Of a DNA stretch of 64,000 bases, positions 45,379 through 53,259 are shown piece after piece (within the stretch, counting starts at the first letter, position 1; each line of letters starts with the position of its first letter). This stretch comes from CAKUIA01 sp044433115. Lineage in GTDB: Bacteria > Verrucomicrobiota > Verrucomicrobiia > Opitutales > Intestinicryptomonadaceae. The stretch lies in the NCBI GenBank assembly GCA_044433115.1, contig JAWXTY010000002.1:83474-147473 (forward strand), read 5' to 3'. Below the pieces are notes generated by a model, which saw only the letters and a list, made by a program, of their open reading frames with translations, made no database searches and was not told the DNA's origin. A program made the translations under genes and the position numbers.

Positions 45379-46605
45379 CTAAAATGTGTGGAGGAAAAGA
45401 CCTGAACGTAACTTCGGCTCAAACCAAGTGCTTTTCGGGGGCATAATTTGGTCTGCGTCAGCAATGTCCATAAGTTGTTGGCAAGTAACAGGGTACATAG
45501 AAAATGCAACTGCAGCAATACCTTCGTCAACTTGTTTTTCGAGTTCAGCTGTTCCACGAATACCACCAACAAAGTCTATACCTTCGTCAACTCTTGGGTC
45601 TTGTATGTTTAAAAGCTTGCTCAAAACATTGTCTTGAAGTACAGATACGTCTAGGCGACCAACTGCGTCAAGAGTGTCGTCTTTAGTGAAGTTTAGCGTA
45701 TACCAATTTTTGTCTATGTACATACAAACTTCCAATGCAGACTCAGGAGTAGACTTGCCATTCTTTTCAACTTTGCAAATTTCGCTCAATTCTGCCAAAA
45801 AGCTTTCAGTTGTCTTGCCATTTAGGCTTTTAACTACTCTATTGTAAGGAAGGATTTTTAATTGTTGAGCAGGGAAACATACTGCCAAGAAGTAGTTGTA
45901 GTCTTCATCGCCAGTGTGTTCTGGGTTAGCAGCTTTTAAGTCCATAGCACATTTTGCGTTACTTGCACTTCTGTGGTGTCCATCTGCAACGTAGGCACAT
46001 TCTATATTTTCGAAGCACTTTGTGATTTCTTCAAGAGTTTTTGGGTCTTGGATTTTCCAGCCAGTGTGGCGAATATTGTCGTCTGCAACAAAGTCAAAAA
46101 ATGCGTCTTCGTCTTTTTTATTAGTAACAATTTCGTCGAGGAGCGTACCATCTTTAACTGTTAAAAATACAGGACCTGTGTTTACTTTCAAAGTTTTCGT
46201 TAGAGTATATCTATCCTTTTCTTTAGCAGCTCTAGTTTTTTCGTGCTTTTTGATGATGTCATTATTGTAGTCATCTGCACTGAAAGTTGCAACTATGCCA
46301 GTTTGGCTATGAGAACCCATCTCTTGTCTATATAGATACATAGAAGGAGTTGCTTCTCTAACTAAGTTGCCTTCGTTAAGTAGCTTATCGAAATTTTCCT
46401 TAGCGTGTGCATATACAGCTTCGCTATATGCGTTTATAGATTTGTCTAGCTCGATTTCAGAGCGAACAACTCTCATAAAGCTAAGAGGCTTACCTTGAGC
46501 TTCTTGAGTTGCTTGTTCGAAATTAACAACATCGTAAGGTAGAGATGCTATATCTTTAAATTTTCCCTCAGCAGGGCTTAATGCTTTAAATGCTTTTATT
46601 TTCAT
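45379..46605 (-). CDS. DUF1015 family protein
   Basis: 408 residues starting MKIKAFKALSPAEGKF. A non-ATG start at 46635 would add ten residues that do not fit. The opening (AFKALSPAEG...IASLPYDVVN) and YVADGHHRSASNAKCA are the conserved DUF1015 motifs; family function is not established. It is a single-gene unit. Its stop lies just beyond the 136-bp repeat array. Confidence 0.88.
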   Translation of the reverse strand: MKIKAFKALSPAEGKFKDIASLPYDVVNFEQATQEAQGKPLSFMRVVRSEIELDKSINAYSEAVYAHAKENFDKLLNEGNLVREATPSMYLYRQEMGSHSQTGIVATFSADDYNNDIIKKHEKTRAAKEKDRYTLTKTLKVNTGPVFLTVKDGTLLDEIVTNKKDEDAFFDFVADDNIRHTGWKIQDPKTLEEITKCFENIECAYVADGHHRSASNAKCAMDLKAANPEHTGDEDYNYFLAVCFPAQQLKILPYNRVVKSLNGKTTESFLAELSEICKVEKNGKSTPESALEVCMYIDKNWYTLNFTKDDTLDAVGRLDVSVLQDNVLSKLLNIQDPRVDEGIDFVGGIRGTAELEKQVDEGIAAVAFSMYPVTCQQLMDIADADQIMPPKSTWFEPKLRSGLFLHTF

Positions 46606-46712
46606 ATAAGTATATAGTCTGCACTTTTTTTTCAAGTTTGCAAGAAAATCTTAAAATTTGCTCTATATATTACTATATATATGCTACTATGTGTTGCTGT
46701 GCAAAAAAATAC

Positions 46713-46741
46713 TTGCACTCCTTTAAGTATTTTGGTCTAAT
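46713..46741 (+). promoter_or_regulatory. Predicted promoter upstream of M4
   Basis: TTGCAC (46713-46718), 17-nt spacer ending TTTTGG, TCTAAT (46736-46741), directly before the M4 insertion at 46746. Probably the original promoter of the AsmA-like gene. The rest of 46606-46745 shows nothing else clear. Confidence 0.5.
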
Positions 46742-46745
46742 TACA

Positions 46746-46928
46746 GGTGAGTTCTAAAAATTAGTTTTTAAATAGATTAAGAAAAAATACACTTGCTCTT
46801 TTTTGCCTATTTTGGTCTAATTTTCTCTGTTTTTGCGTTAGATAACGCTGTTATCTTCCTTAAAAACATAAAAAATTAACCTCAAAATAATCTAAAAAAT
46901 AGCTAAGTGCTAATTTTTAGAACCCACC
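46746..46928. mobile_element. MITE-like element M4, 183 bp, with internal promoter
   Basis: Ends GGTGAGTTCTAAAAATTAG (46746-46764) and inverted copy ending AACCCACC (46928; one mismatch), flanked by TACA on both sides, a perfect 4-bp duplication. Interior matches M3. It ends 10 bp before the next gene. Confidence 0.87.
46793..46821 (+). promoter_or_regulatory. Predicted promoter inside M4, toward the AsmA-like gene
   Basis: TTGCTC (46793-46798), 17-nt spacer, TCTAAT (46816-46821). Eighty bp downstream of an almost identical resident promoter (46713-46741). Confidence 0.5.
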
Positions 46929-46938
46929 TACAATAAAT

Positions 46939-47799
46939 ATGAATATGAATATGAAAATGAAAACAAGAAAAGCAGGTTGCCTTTTTAAATTAATAAAGCT
47001 ATTTATCTTAACAGCTATAATTGCAGGCTTAATATTATATTTTTCTATATCTTATATAGTGCCGTCTGTAGTGCATTATTCTGGTAAGATGGTGGGTGTC
47101 GATATGGGCTTAGGCTCTTTTAGATTTTCTGTCTTAAATCAAGATGTGGAGCTTAAAAACTTTTATATAAATAACCCAGAGGGCTTTAAAAAGGATACTA
47201 AGGTTCTAAATTTAGATAGGGTTAAGGTAGATTTAGACTTGGGCGTCTCTGATGTGTTATTTAAGGACTTAATTGTTATAGATGAAGTTGCAGTCGAAGG
47301 CTTTGAGTTCTTCTTGGAATATGCAGGAGAAATGGCAGTTTTAACTAATGACTCTAATCTTAACGCCCTCTTAGCTAAAGTAAAGAGCGAAGAAGCTAAG
47401 GAAGAAGCTAAGGAAGAAGCCCAAGAAAAGGCTCAAGAAGCTTCGCCTACTGAGGCTAGTAGCAATAAGGAATATAAGGTTATTATCAAAAAGTTGGTAT
47501 TTAAAAATGGCAAGATAGCAGGTGGCTTATACGGAACTAAAGTTGATATGCCTTTGCCAGACTTTGAGATATTAGACGTTGGCGTTGCCGAAGGTGGCGT
47601 TAGCCCATTGTCTGCAGGCTTGACTATCTTAAGTGGTATTAGCTACCAAGCAATGACAGCCCTTGCAAAATCTGCAGGTGGTGCAGCCTCTGACGCTGGC
47701 AAGGCTATAGGCGATGCAGCCTCTGACGCAGGCAAAGCAGTCGGTGGTGCCTTAGAAAGTGGCTTCGAATCCGTAAAAAGCATATTCGACGGCTTCTAA
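46939..47799 (+). CDS. AsmA/DUF748-like inner-membrane protein
   Basis: 286 residues. A basic N-terminus (repeated Met-Lys, several possible starts) precedes one membrane helix FILTAIIAGLILYFSISYIV. The following VGVDMGLGSFRFSVLNQDVELKNFYINNPEGF and LDRVKVDLDLGVSDVLFKDL resemble AsmA-type beta-taco repeats, which in larger proteins span the envelope and move lipids. Residues about 150-170 are EAKEEAKEEAQ repeats, and the C-terminus has SDAGKAIGDAA repeats. Closest to short AsmA/YhdP-like proteins; function uncertain. Confidence 0.65.
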   Translation: MNMNMKMKTRKAGCLFKLIKLFILTAIIAGLILYFSISYIVPSVVHYSGKMVGVDMGLGSFRFSVLNQDVELKNFYINNPEGFKKDTKVLNLDRVKVDLDLGVSDVLFKDLIVIDEVAVEGFEFFLEYAGEMAVLTNDSNLNALLAKVKSEEAKEEAKEEAQEKAQEASPTEASSNKEYKVIIKKLVFKNGKIAGGLYGTKVDMPLPDFEILDVGVAEGGVSPLSAGLTILSGISYQAMTALAKSAGGAASDAGKAIGDAASDAGKAVGGALESGFESVKSIFDGF

Positions 47800-47860
47800 A
47801 ATCCCCCTTGGGGCTTTTCTTTACACTCTCTCTTTAGGGGAAAATGTCGATATAAAATAT

Positions 47861-48364
47861 ATGAAATTCAAAAAAGCTACAACTGAAGATATTCAAACTA
47901 TACGCACTCTTGCAGATGTGATATTTCACGCTACCTATGAGGAACTTATATCTGAAGCTCAAATGGATTATATGTTTGAGTGGATGTACTCGCCTGCGTC
48001 TTTAGAGGAGCAATTAAATACAGGACACGTCTTTCATATTGCATATATAGATGAAGAGCCTTGTGGCTTTTTCTCAGTGGAATTAGAGGACGAGTCGAAA
48101 AATTTATATCACTTGCAAAAGTTGTATCTCTTGCCAAAATTTCACGGCAATGGCTCGAAACTTCTAAGGGGAGTTTTTGACTACGTGAAATCAGTTTCGC
48201 CTCAAAAAGCCTCAATACACTTAAACGTAAACAGGGACAACAATAGGGCAATTCGCTTTTATGAGAAGAGTGGCTTGATAAAATTGCGTTCAGTAGATGT
48301 AGAAATTGCCCCAAATTTTTATATGAACGACTACATAATGGGCATAGACTTAGAAAGGCTATAA
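47861..48364 (+). CDS. GNAT family N-acetyltransferase
   Basis: 167 residues. GNAT fold: the N-terminal FKKATTEDIQTIRTLADVI, central GFFSVELEDESKNLYHLQKLYLLP, the acetyl-CoA loop region PKFHGNGSKLLRGVFDYV (variant of QxxGxG/A) and LNVNRDNNRAIRFYEKSGLI. Substrate unknown. It lies 61 nt after the AsmA-like gene, beyond a short GC hairpin (CCCC/GGGG near 47805) that may be a terminator. Confidence 0.85.
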   Translation: MKFKKATTEDIQTIRTLADVIFHATYEELISEAQMDYMFEWMYSPASLEEQLNTGHVFHIAYIDEEPCGFFSVELEDESKNLYHLQKLYLLPKFHGNGSKLLRGVFDYVKSVSPQKASIHLNVNRDNNRAIRFYEKSGLIKLRSVDVEIAPNFYMNDYIMGIDLERL

Positions 48365-48416
48365 GGGCTTATTTGAGGTCTGTAGAGACTTATTTTAAAA
48401 AATAATAAAAACAATC

Positions 48417-48445
48417 TTGACAAAAGCTTAGATATATATTTTTAT
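48417..48445 (+). promoter_or_regulatory. Predicted tRNA-His promoter
   Basis: Consensus TTGACA (48417-48422), 17-nt spacer, TTTTAT (48440-48445), about 15 bp before the tRNA. Confidence 0.5.
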
Positions 48446-48459
48446 TATTCTCTTTAAAT

Positions 48460-48534
48460 GGTGGTTGTAGCTCAGTTGGTTAGAGCATCGGTTTGTGGTT
48501 CCGAGGGTCGCCGGTTCAAATCCGGTCTACCACC
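48460..48534 (+). tRNA. tRNA-His (GTG)
   Basis: Cloverleaf: acceptor GTGGTTG (48461-48467) with CTACCAC (48527-48533), D arm GCTC/GAGC, anticodon loop TTGTGGT with GTG, T arm GCCGG-TTCAAAT-CCGGT. G at 48460 and C at 48534 give the histidine-specific G-1:C73 pair. CCA is not fully encoded (CAT follows). U-U mismatches at acceptor pair 6:67 and anticodon stem 31:39. Confidence 0.93.
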
Positions 48535-48544
48535 CATTTATTTT

Positions 48545-48577
48545 AAAATCTGTAAGTCTATGATTTACAGATTTTTT
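48545..48577 (+). terminator. Rho-independent terminator of tRNA-His
   Basis: AAAATCTGTAA (48545-48555) pairs with TTTACAGATTT, followed by T run to 48578. Confidence 0.75.
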
Positions 48578-48718
48578 TGCGTCTTTGTGTCTTTATTTTG
48601 CGTTTGTCTTTTAAGAAAACAAAAAAGCCAGAGAGTTGAGTCTTTGGCTTTGATTTGTGGGGGCTTGTTTTGAGCCACCTATGTTTTATTTATATATGTG
48701 TCTTGTTTATATATATCT

Positions 48719-49548
48719 CTATTTATCAGAGGCGATTATGCCTTGTATGTCGGAGGGTAAGAACACTTTGTTTGCTGGGTTTGAGCTTATTGTGTTGTAG
48801 CCATCTACCACTTTTGTTGCCAACAATATCTTTGCTGCTTCCTCTTTTGTTATTACTTCTGTGAGCTTTTCTAAGTAACTCTTTTCGGCTTCTGATATTA
48901 TTGCTAGTGCTTCTTTCAAACCTTCGGCTTTTAGTATCGTTGCCTTCTTTTCGGCTTCGGCAGTCTTAATTGTAGCTTGAGCTGAACCTTCTGCCTTTGA
49001 GCTTATAGCCCTACTTTCTCTCTCTGCTTCCATTTGTTGGAGCATCGCCTTAGATGTGTCTTCGTCTGTAGATAATTCTTGTATTTCAAGAGTTATGATT
49101 TGTACGCCCCATCTGCTTGAAGTAGTCGCTAAATTTGCGATAATACGTTCTGTTAAAGATTGTCTTGCACTTAATACATTATCTAAGTCCATACTACCAA
49201 TTTCTGAACGCAAAATATTCAACACAGCATTTATCAAAGATACAAACAAGTCTTCAACTTCGTATAATGCTTTTTGAGGGTCTACAATCCTCCAGCGAAT
49301 TATGCAGTTTACTGTTACTTTTGCATTGTCTTTTGTGATACAACTCCTTGGTTTGTATCCAAAATTTGCTCTGTTAGTTGTATTAAATACCCACCTGTGT
49401 TTGCAGAATTGCCCCATTTTGCAGGAACTCTCTTTACTACCTCAAGTATGGGTATTCTAAATGCTAAACCGCTGCCTTGGGTTTTGACAGGTTTGCCAAA
49501 TCTTTCTATAACTCTACAGTGTGCTTGAGGGATTATACTTATAAACAT
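48719..49548 (-). pseudogene. SPFH/stomatin-like protein gene with a frameshift
   Basis: Two overlapping minus frames give consecutive parts of one band-7 protein. The first (from ATG 49548) encodes ISIIPQAHCRVIERFGKPVK...TEQILDTNQGV. The second, in a frame shifted by -1, continues ITKDNAKVTVNCIIRWRIVDPQKALYEVEDL, then SARQSLTERI, the QMEAERESRAISSKAEGSAQ coiled-coil typical of stomatins, and a C-terminal region. The switch lies at about 49335-49348. No slippery heptamer is evident, so a one-base deletion (or a sequencing error) is likeliest. The usual N-terminal membrane helix is also lacking. The NfeD-like partner gene precedes it by 18 nt. Confidence 0.85.
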
Positions 49549-49566
49549 ATTTTTTCTTTCTTTTTT

Positions 49567-50061
49567 TTATTTTTTTACAATGAAAAGGCAACCAGCTTCA
49601 GATTTCTCTATCTTGACTAATTCCTTATCTGTGAAATTTTTAATATCTTCTTTAGACGACGCATTCCATAGCTCGCCGTTCCATTCTACAAAGTATTGTC
49701 CTTCTATAATTCTAAATACGCCACTTTCATTTACAACTCTTTCGTGCTGTTCTGGAGTAGCTTTTCTAAGCAAAGTTTTCTTTGCTGCAGAGCCTACTAT
49801 ACTATACCAAATAGTATAATAAAATGTAAAGGCAAGGGCTAGGTATATGATAAATATTAGTATATCCCATTGCATTGGTATATCTAGCATAGAGCTAGTT
49901 AGGGAAGTGAAGTATACTGTAATGAAAAATAATGCACCCCAAGATATAACTTCGGTTTGAAAGAATATATCGAGTATGAATAAGGTGAGAGATATTGCAA
50001 ATATCCAGTGCAATACAGTAAAAGGTGAAATTCCTATTAGATTGAAAAGCTCTTGTATCAT
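49567..50061 (-). CDS. NfeD-like membrane protein
   Basis: 164 residues. Membrane helices at about 15-35, 40-60 and 65-88, followed by a soluble C-terminal OB-fold-like domain (GQYFVEWNGELWNASSKEDI...GCLFIVKK). NfeD-type proteins are partners of SPFH/stomatin proteins, and the next gene is an SPFH gene (now frameshifted). The frame is intact. A repeat-element end (GGTGAGTTCTAA, plus strand 50066) lies directly upstream of the start. Confidence 0.75.
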   Translation of the reverse strand: MIQELFNLIGISPFTVLHWIFAISLTLFILDIFFQTEVISWGALFFITVYFTSLTSSMLDIPMQWDILIFIIYLALAFTFYYTIWYSIVGSAAKKTLLRKATPEQHERVVNESGVFRIIEGQYFVEWNGELWNASSKEDIKNFTDKELVKIEKSEAGCLFIVKK

Positions 50062-50065
50062 AGCA

Positions 50066-50084
50066 TTGGTGAGTTCTAATTTTT
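50066..50084. repeat. Single end of the GGTGAGTTC element family
   Basis: GGTGAGTTCTAATTTTTAA on the plus strand. No clear partner end at the other side, though TCTAAGAACTTTTGAG at 50745-50760 is a weak candidate. Confidence 0.4.
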
Positions 50085-50252
50085 AATTTTTTGAGCTAAT
50101 TTTGCGTTTAGTACTCCTAAGGCAAATTATTTCGTTTTTTATTGCCACGTATTTAAGTGTTTTTATTTCTAATGGTTAAGCTTTTTTGCGATAAATTTTA
50201 ATTTATTTCAAAAAAAAGGGGGGTGGGGGATAATTTGTTGATTGTTAGTCTA

Positions 50253-50780
50253 TTATGACGAAGATTTCGGAGCAGGCATTCTGGATAATTGCTCGAGTCT
50301 GCACATATTGTAAACCAAGGAATTTAATCCAAGTATTGCATTTGCTCGCAAAATCCCAACGCACCTTATATACATCGCTTTCATCGTTTGACTCAGAAAA
50401 CCCTAAACGTGCTCAACCCTTGCCCTAAATCTTGATTTTGCTTTATTACTCTCGTATTGCTCGCTCGTTAATGGCTTGTTTTTATAGCCTTTTTCGTCAA
50501 GAAGTTTTTTTAATACTTGAGAGTCTTGCACGTTCGCACTTCGCTTGAATTCTATCGCTCAAAGAATACACACGTTGTAAGACCATAATTTTGAACATTA
50601 AAATAGGGTAGTATCTTTTAGCTCCTGCATTTGAAAGGCGTTCTTTAGGGATAATAGCATCTTCTAAAAAGTCTCTAAAATACTCAAAATCTATAACTTC
50701 ATTTAAGCGTTTAATTTTTAGATATCCCCCATTTTAAGCTACCATCTAAGAACTTTTGAGCCAATAGTTTTTTGTATTTT
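50253..50780 (-). pseudogene. IS5-family transposase remnant, frameshifted and internally deleted
   Basis: Minus-strand frames give a mosaic of an IS5-type transposase. The N-terminal part has RLNEVIDFEYFRDFLEDAI, SNAGAKRYYPILMFKIMVLQ and RVYSLSDRIQ. After a frame change it continues QVLKKLLDEKGYKNKPL and SNKAKSRFRARVEHV, then MKAMYIRCVGILRANAILGL and NSLVYNMCRLEQL, ending at a stop at 50253-50255. The central catalytic part (most of the DDE core) is missing and several stops and frameshifts are present. The region 50085-50252 holds no gene that I can see. Confidence 0.85.
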
Positions 50781-50788
50781 AAGTAAAT

Positions 50789-51343
50789 TTATTCCTTGCA
50801 AAATACATCTACTCTTGCAGGAGGCACGTTCATATATACCTTTTGTGTGCCTATGTGCTTTAATCTCTTAAAGCCAAGAGCGTCTGGCTTTTTGTTTAGT
50901 TTATAAGTGAATTGTACGAATTTTCCACCAACTGGAAGTGCTTCCTCTATAGCCTTAAGTATATTCTCAACAACTTCTTGAGGTAGGCTAACTAGGGGTA
51001 GGCTAGATATTATTATTCCAAGCTTACGAGGGTCGTCTTTTAGAATTTCCCTAATATTTTCAGCCGAGTCGTTTATAATCTTTATAGATGGAAACTCTTT
51101 TATTAGTCCTTTGCAGAGTTTTTTGTCTAACTCTATGCTATAAACCCTTTGATTGTCGCAAAATTTAACTATCTGCTTTGTTACAGAGCCTGTTCCAGCT
51201 CCCAGTTCTAATACTATAGAGTCATCTTTTGGGCAGTGTTTTGCCATTGCTCTTGCCAAAAAACGAGAACTTGGCAAGATTGCTCCTGTCATTTTGGGCT
51301 TTTCGAAAAATTTCCCTATAAATCTAAGGTTTTTAGCTATCAT
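50789..51343 (-). CDS. SAM-dependent methyltransferase, phospholipid N-methyltransferase-like
   Basis: 184 residues. N-terminal FIGKFFEKPKMTGAILPSSRFLARAM and the SAM motif VLELGAGTGSVTKQIV, followed by VYSIELDKKLC, resemble the PmtA/KsgA-like group (COG3963). GIIISSLPLVSLP occupies the usual NxPY-like position. A role in phospholipid or rRNA methylation is possible; the former fits better. It lies 17 nt after kdsB. Confidence 0.75.
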   Translation of the reverse strand: MIAKNLRFIGKFFEKPKMTGAILPSSRFLARAMAKHCPKDDSIVLELGAGTGSVTKQIVKFCDNQRVYSIELDKKLCKGLIKEFPSIKIINDSAENIREILKDDPRKLGIIISSLPLVSLPQEVVENILKAIEEALPVGGKFVQFTYKLNKKPDALGFKRLKHIGTQKVYMNVPPARVDVFCKE

Positions 51344-51360
51344 AATCTAAGTAATTAAAG

Positions 51361-52128
51361 TTATTGCGAGAGTTTTTTTAGGTAAAGTTCTGCCTCTTCT
51401 AAGTCTTGAGGGGTGTCAATGCCTATACTTAGATATTTTGTTTCTACGCATTCAAAGCTGTAGTCTGCGTCTACAAAGCGTAATTGCTCTAAAAACTCAT
51501 TCTTCTCTAATATAGACTCGGGCAAGTCATTATACTTTTTTAAAACTTCCTTAGAGTAGCCATATATGCCTATATGTCTAAAATAATCGCAATTATTTAG
51601 CCACTTAGACTTATTTTTCTCCTCACGTTGGTAGGGGAGGGCTTGTCTACTAAAATATATAATTTTGCCTAATCCATTTCTCAATACCTTAACTATATTA
51701 GGGTTATCTAGGTCTTGGGCTTGGCTTATTTTAGATACAGCTGTTGAAAGCAGGCACTTAGTTTCGCTATATTTATCCATTAGTGCAGAGATTAATTCTG
51801 TAGGGATAAATGGTTCGTCGCCTTGTACATTTACTATAAAGTCAGCATCTATTTGACTTAGAGCTTCAACTATACGCTCTGTTCCATTGTTGCACTTAGG
51901 GCTTGTAAGTATAGCTTTTGCTCCAATCTTTTTTGCAAATTGCATAATCTCGTCGCTATCTGTAAGTATATATACATTGCCTTTTGCCTGTTCTACTGCC
52001 ATACACTTTCTATACACTCGCTCAAGGACAGTCATACCTCCAAGTAAGGCTAATGCCTTGCCAGGAAATCTTGTAGATGTCATTCTTGTAGGGATTGCTA
52101 TAGCAAATTTTATAGATGAATTGTTCAT
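51361..52128 (-). CDS. kdsB: 3-deoxy-manno-octulosonate cytidylyltransferase (CMP-KDO synthetase)
   Basis: 255 residues. IAIPTRMTSTRFPGKALALLGG at the N-terminus, VNVQGDEPFIP, YFSRQALPYQRE, and HIGIYGYSKEVL plus EQLRFVD are the standard KdsB motifs. It activates KDO for the LPS inner core, so the organism should make KDO-containing LPS. Lies 9 nt after trmB. Confidence 0.96.
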   Translation of the reverse strand: MNNSSIKFAIAIPTRMTSTRFPGKALALLGGMTVLERVYRKCMAVEQAKGNVYILTDSDEIMQFAKKIGAKAILTSPKCNNGTERIVEALSQIDADFIVNVQGDEPFIPTELISALMDKYSETKCLLSTAVSKISQAQDLDNPNIVKVLRNGLGKIIYFSRQALPYQREEKNKSKWLNNCDYFRHIGIYGYSKEVLKKYNDLPESILEKNEFLEQLRFVDADYSFECVETKYLSIGIDTPQDLEEAELYLKKLSQ

Positions 52129-52137
52129 ATTAATCTC

Positions 52138-52725
52138 TTATTTTATTTTTGCAGTTAGTGTATTAAACTCAGGTAGTATCCTTTGGAATTGCGATACCTC
52201 TTCAAACTCAAGTGGAGTCTCTTCGTCTAGCTCCCACAAGTCGTTTGCCTCTATTAGTTCCTTAGTCCATTCAAAGTATTCATCATAGTCTGTTCTAAAG
52301 AAAAGCCTCGTGTTCTTGTCGCACTTCTTATAGATAAATTCCAAAAAGCTATGTTGCATTAAACGTCTCTTGTGATGACGCTTCTTAGGCCAAGGGTCGT
52401 TAAACATTATAAATATTTTATCAAGCATAACGCTTTCAGGCAAAGCTTCAAGAAATTCGCTTGCTTCTGCCTTATAAAAGAAAGCATTTGTTGCCGATTT
52501 ATTTTCAGCACGCCTCTTAGAGTCTTTAATCCTATCTGAAATTAGGTCAATGCCAACGCATAGTTCGCTCGGGTGAGCTGCTGCATAGCTACTTAAATAA
52601 TGCCCTTTACCACAGCCTATTTCAAAAGTTATAACAGCCTTTGTTATATCTTCATTGCACATTTGCTTAAGCTGAGCTATACGCTCTTGCTTTGCGATTA
52701 TACTATCTTCTAGTGTCTTAGCCAT
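52138..52725 (-). CDS. trmB: tRNA (guanine-N7-)-methyltransferase
   Basis: 195 residues. SAM motif FEIGCGKGHYLSSYA, GIDLISDRIKDSKRRA, and the TrmB signature MFNDPWPKKRHHKRRLMQ. Methylates G46 of tRNA variable loops. It leads the trmB-kdsB-methyltransferase (-) operon; its upstream region is occupied by M5. Confidence 0.96.
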   Translation of the reverse strand: MAKTLEDSIIAKQERIAQLKQMCNEDITKAVITFEIGCGKGHYLSSYAAAHPSELCVGIDLISDRIKDSKRRAENKSATNAFFYKAEASEFLEALPESVMLDKIFIMFNDPWPKKRHHKRRLMQHSFLEFIYKKCDKNTRLFFRTDYDEYFEWTKELIEANDLWELDEETPLEFEEVSQFQRILPEFNTLTAKIK

Positions 52726-52747
52726 ATTGTTCTTTATATATACTAAA

Positions 52748-53040
52748 GGTGAGTTCTAAAAATTGGTTTTTTCAAGAAAGCAAAAACTTTGTTTTTGCAC
52801 TCAGATAAGCTACAATTGCTCTTTTTAGCCTCTTTTTGCTTAAATTCCCTTGTTTTTACCTTAGATAATTACATTATTCGCCTTAAAAAACAAGAAAATT
52901 ACGTTAAAAATATTGACTCAAGGCTTATAAAGCCCTTTTCGCCCATTCGCTATCGCTCAGGGTCATTGCTAAAGCAATGCTCCTACGCCCTTGCGGTTGT
53001 AGCCTTAAAAATAGCTAATTGCCAATTTTTAGAACTCACC
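52748..53040. mobile_element. MITE-like element M5, 293 bp, with 89-bp extra segment
   Basis: Perfect 19-bp ends GGTGAGTTCTAAAAATTGG and complement, flanked by TAAA on both sides (4-bp duplication). Aligns with M1 throughout except for 52912-53000, a more GC-rich 89-bp block with the hairpin CATTGCTAAAGCAATG. It lies between divergent trmB and the CPBP gene. Confidence 0.87.
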
Positions 53041-53136
53041 TAAAGCAAATTCAGCCCCAAAGAGCAAGTATTTTTTCTAAAGCTTAAATTTGCTATAAAA
53101 ATGTAATTTTCCTCTAAAAAAAGCTCCAATCATTCA

Positions 53137-53170
53137 AACGATGCCAATTATTCAAACGGTGCCAATTATA
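53137..53170. repeat. 18-bp direct repeat upstream of the CPBP gene
   Basis: CCAATCATTCAAACGATG, CCAATTATTCAAACGGTG and a third partial CCAATTATA in tandem. Possible operator for the gene at 53260; a TATAAT at 53236-53241 lies about 70 bp downstream. Confidence 0.45.
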
Positions 53171-53259
53171 ATTTGCAGTAAAATAAAAACTGTGATAAAT
53201 TTATTCTTGAAAAATAAAAACTAATTTAATACTTTTATAATTTATACGAAAAATCACCT

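Noticed and set aside
49330..49351. Programmed -1 frameshift in the SPFH gene
   Set aside because: No X XXY YYZ heptamer in the right frame and no obvious stimulatory structure; a simple base deletion is likelier.
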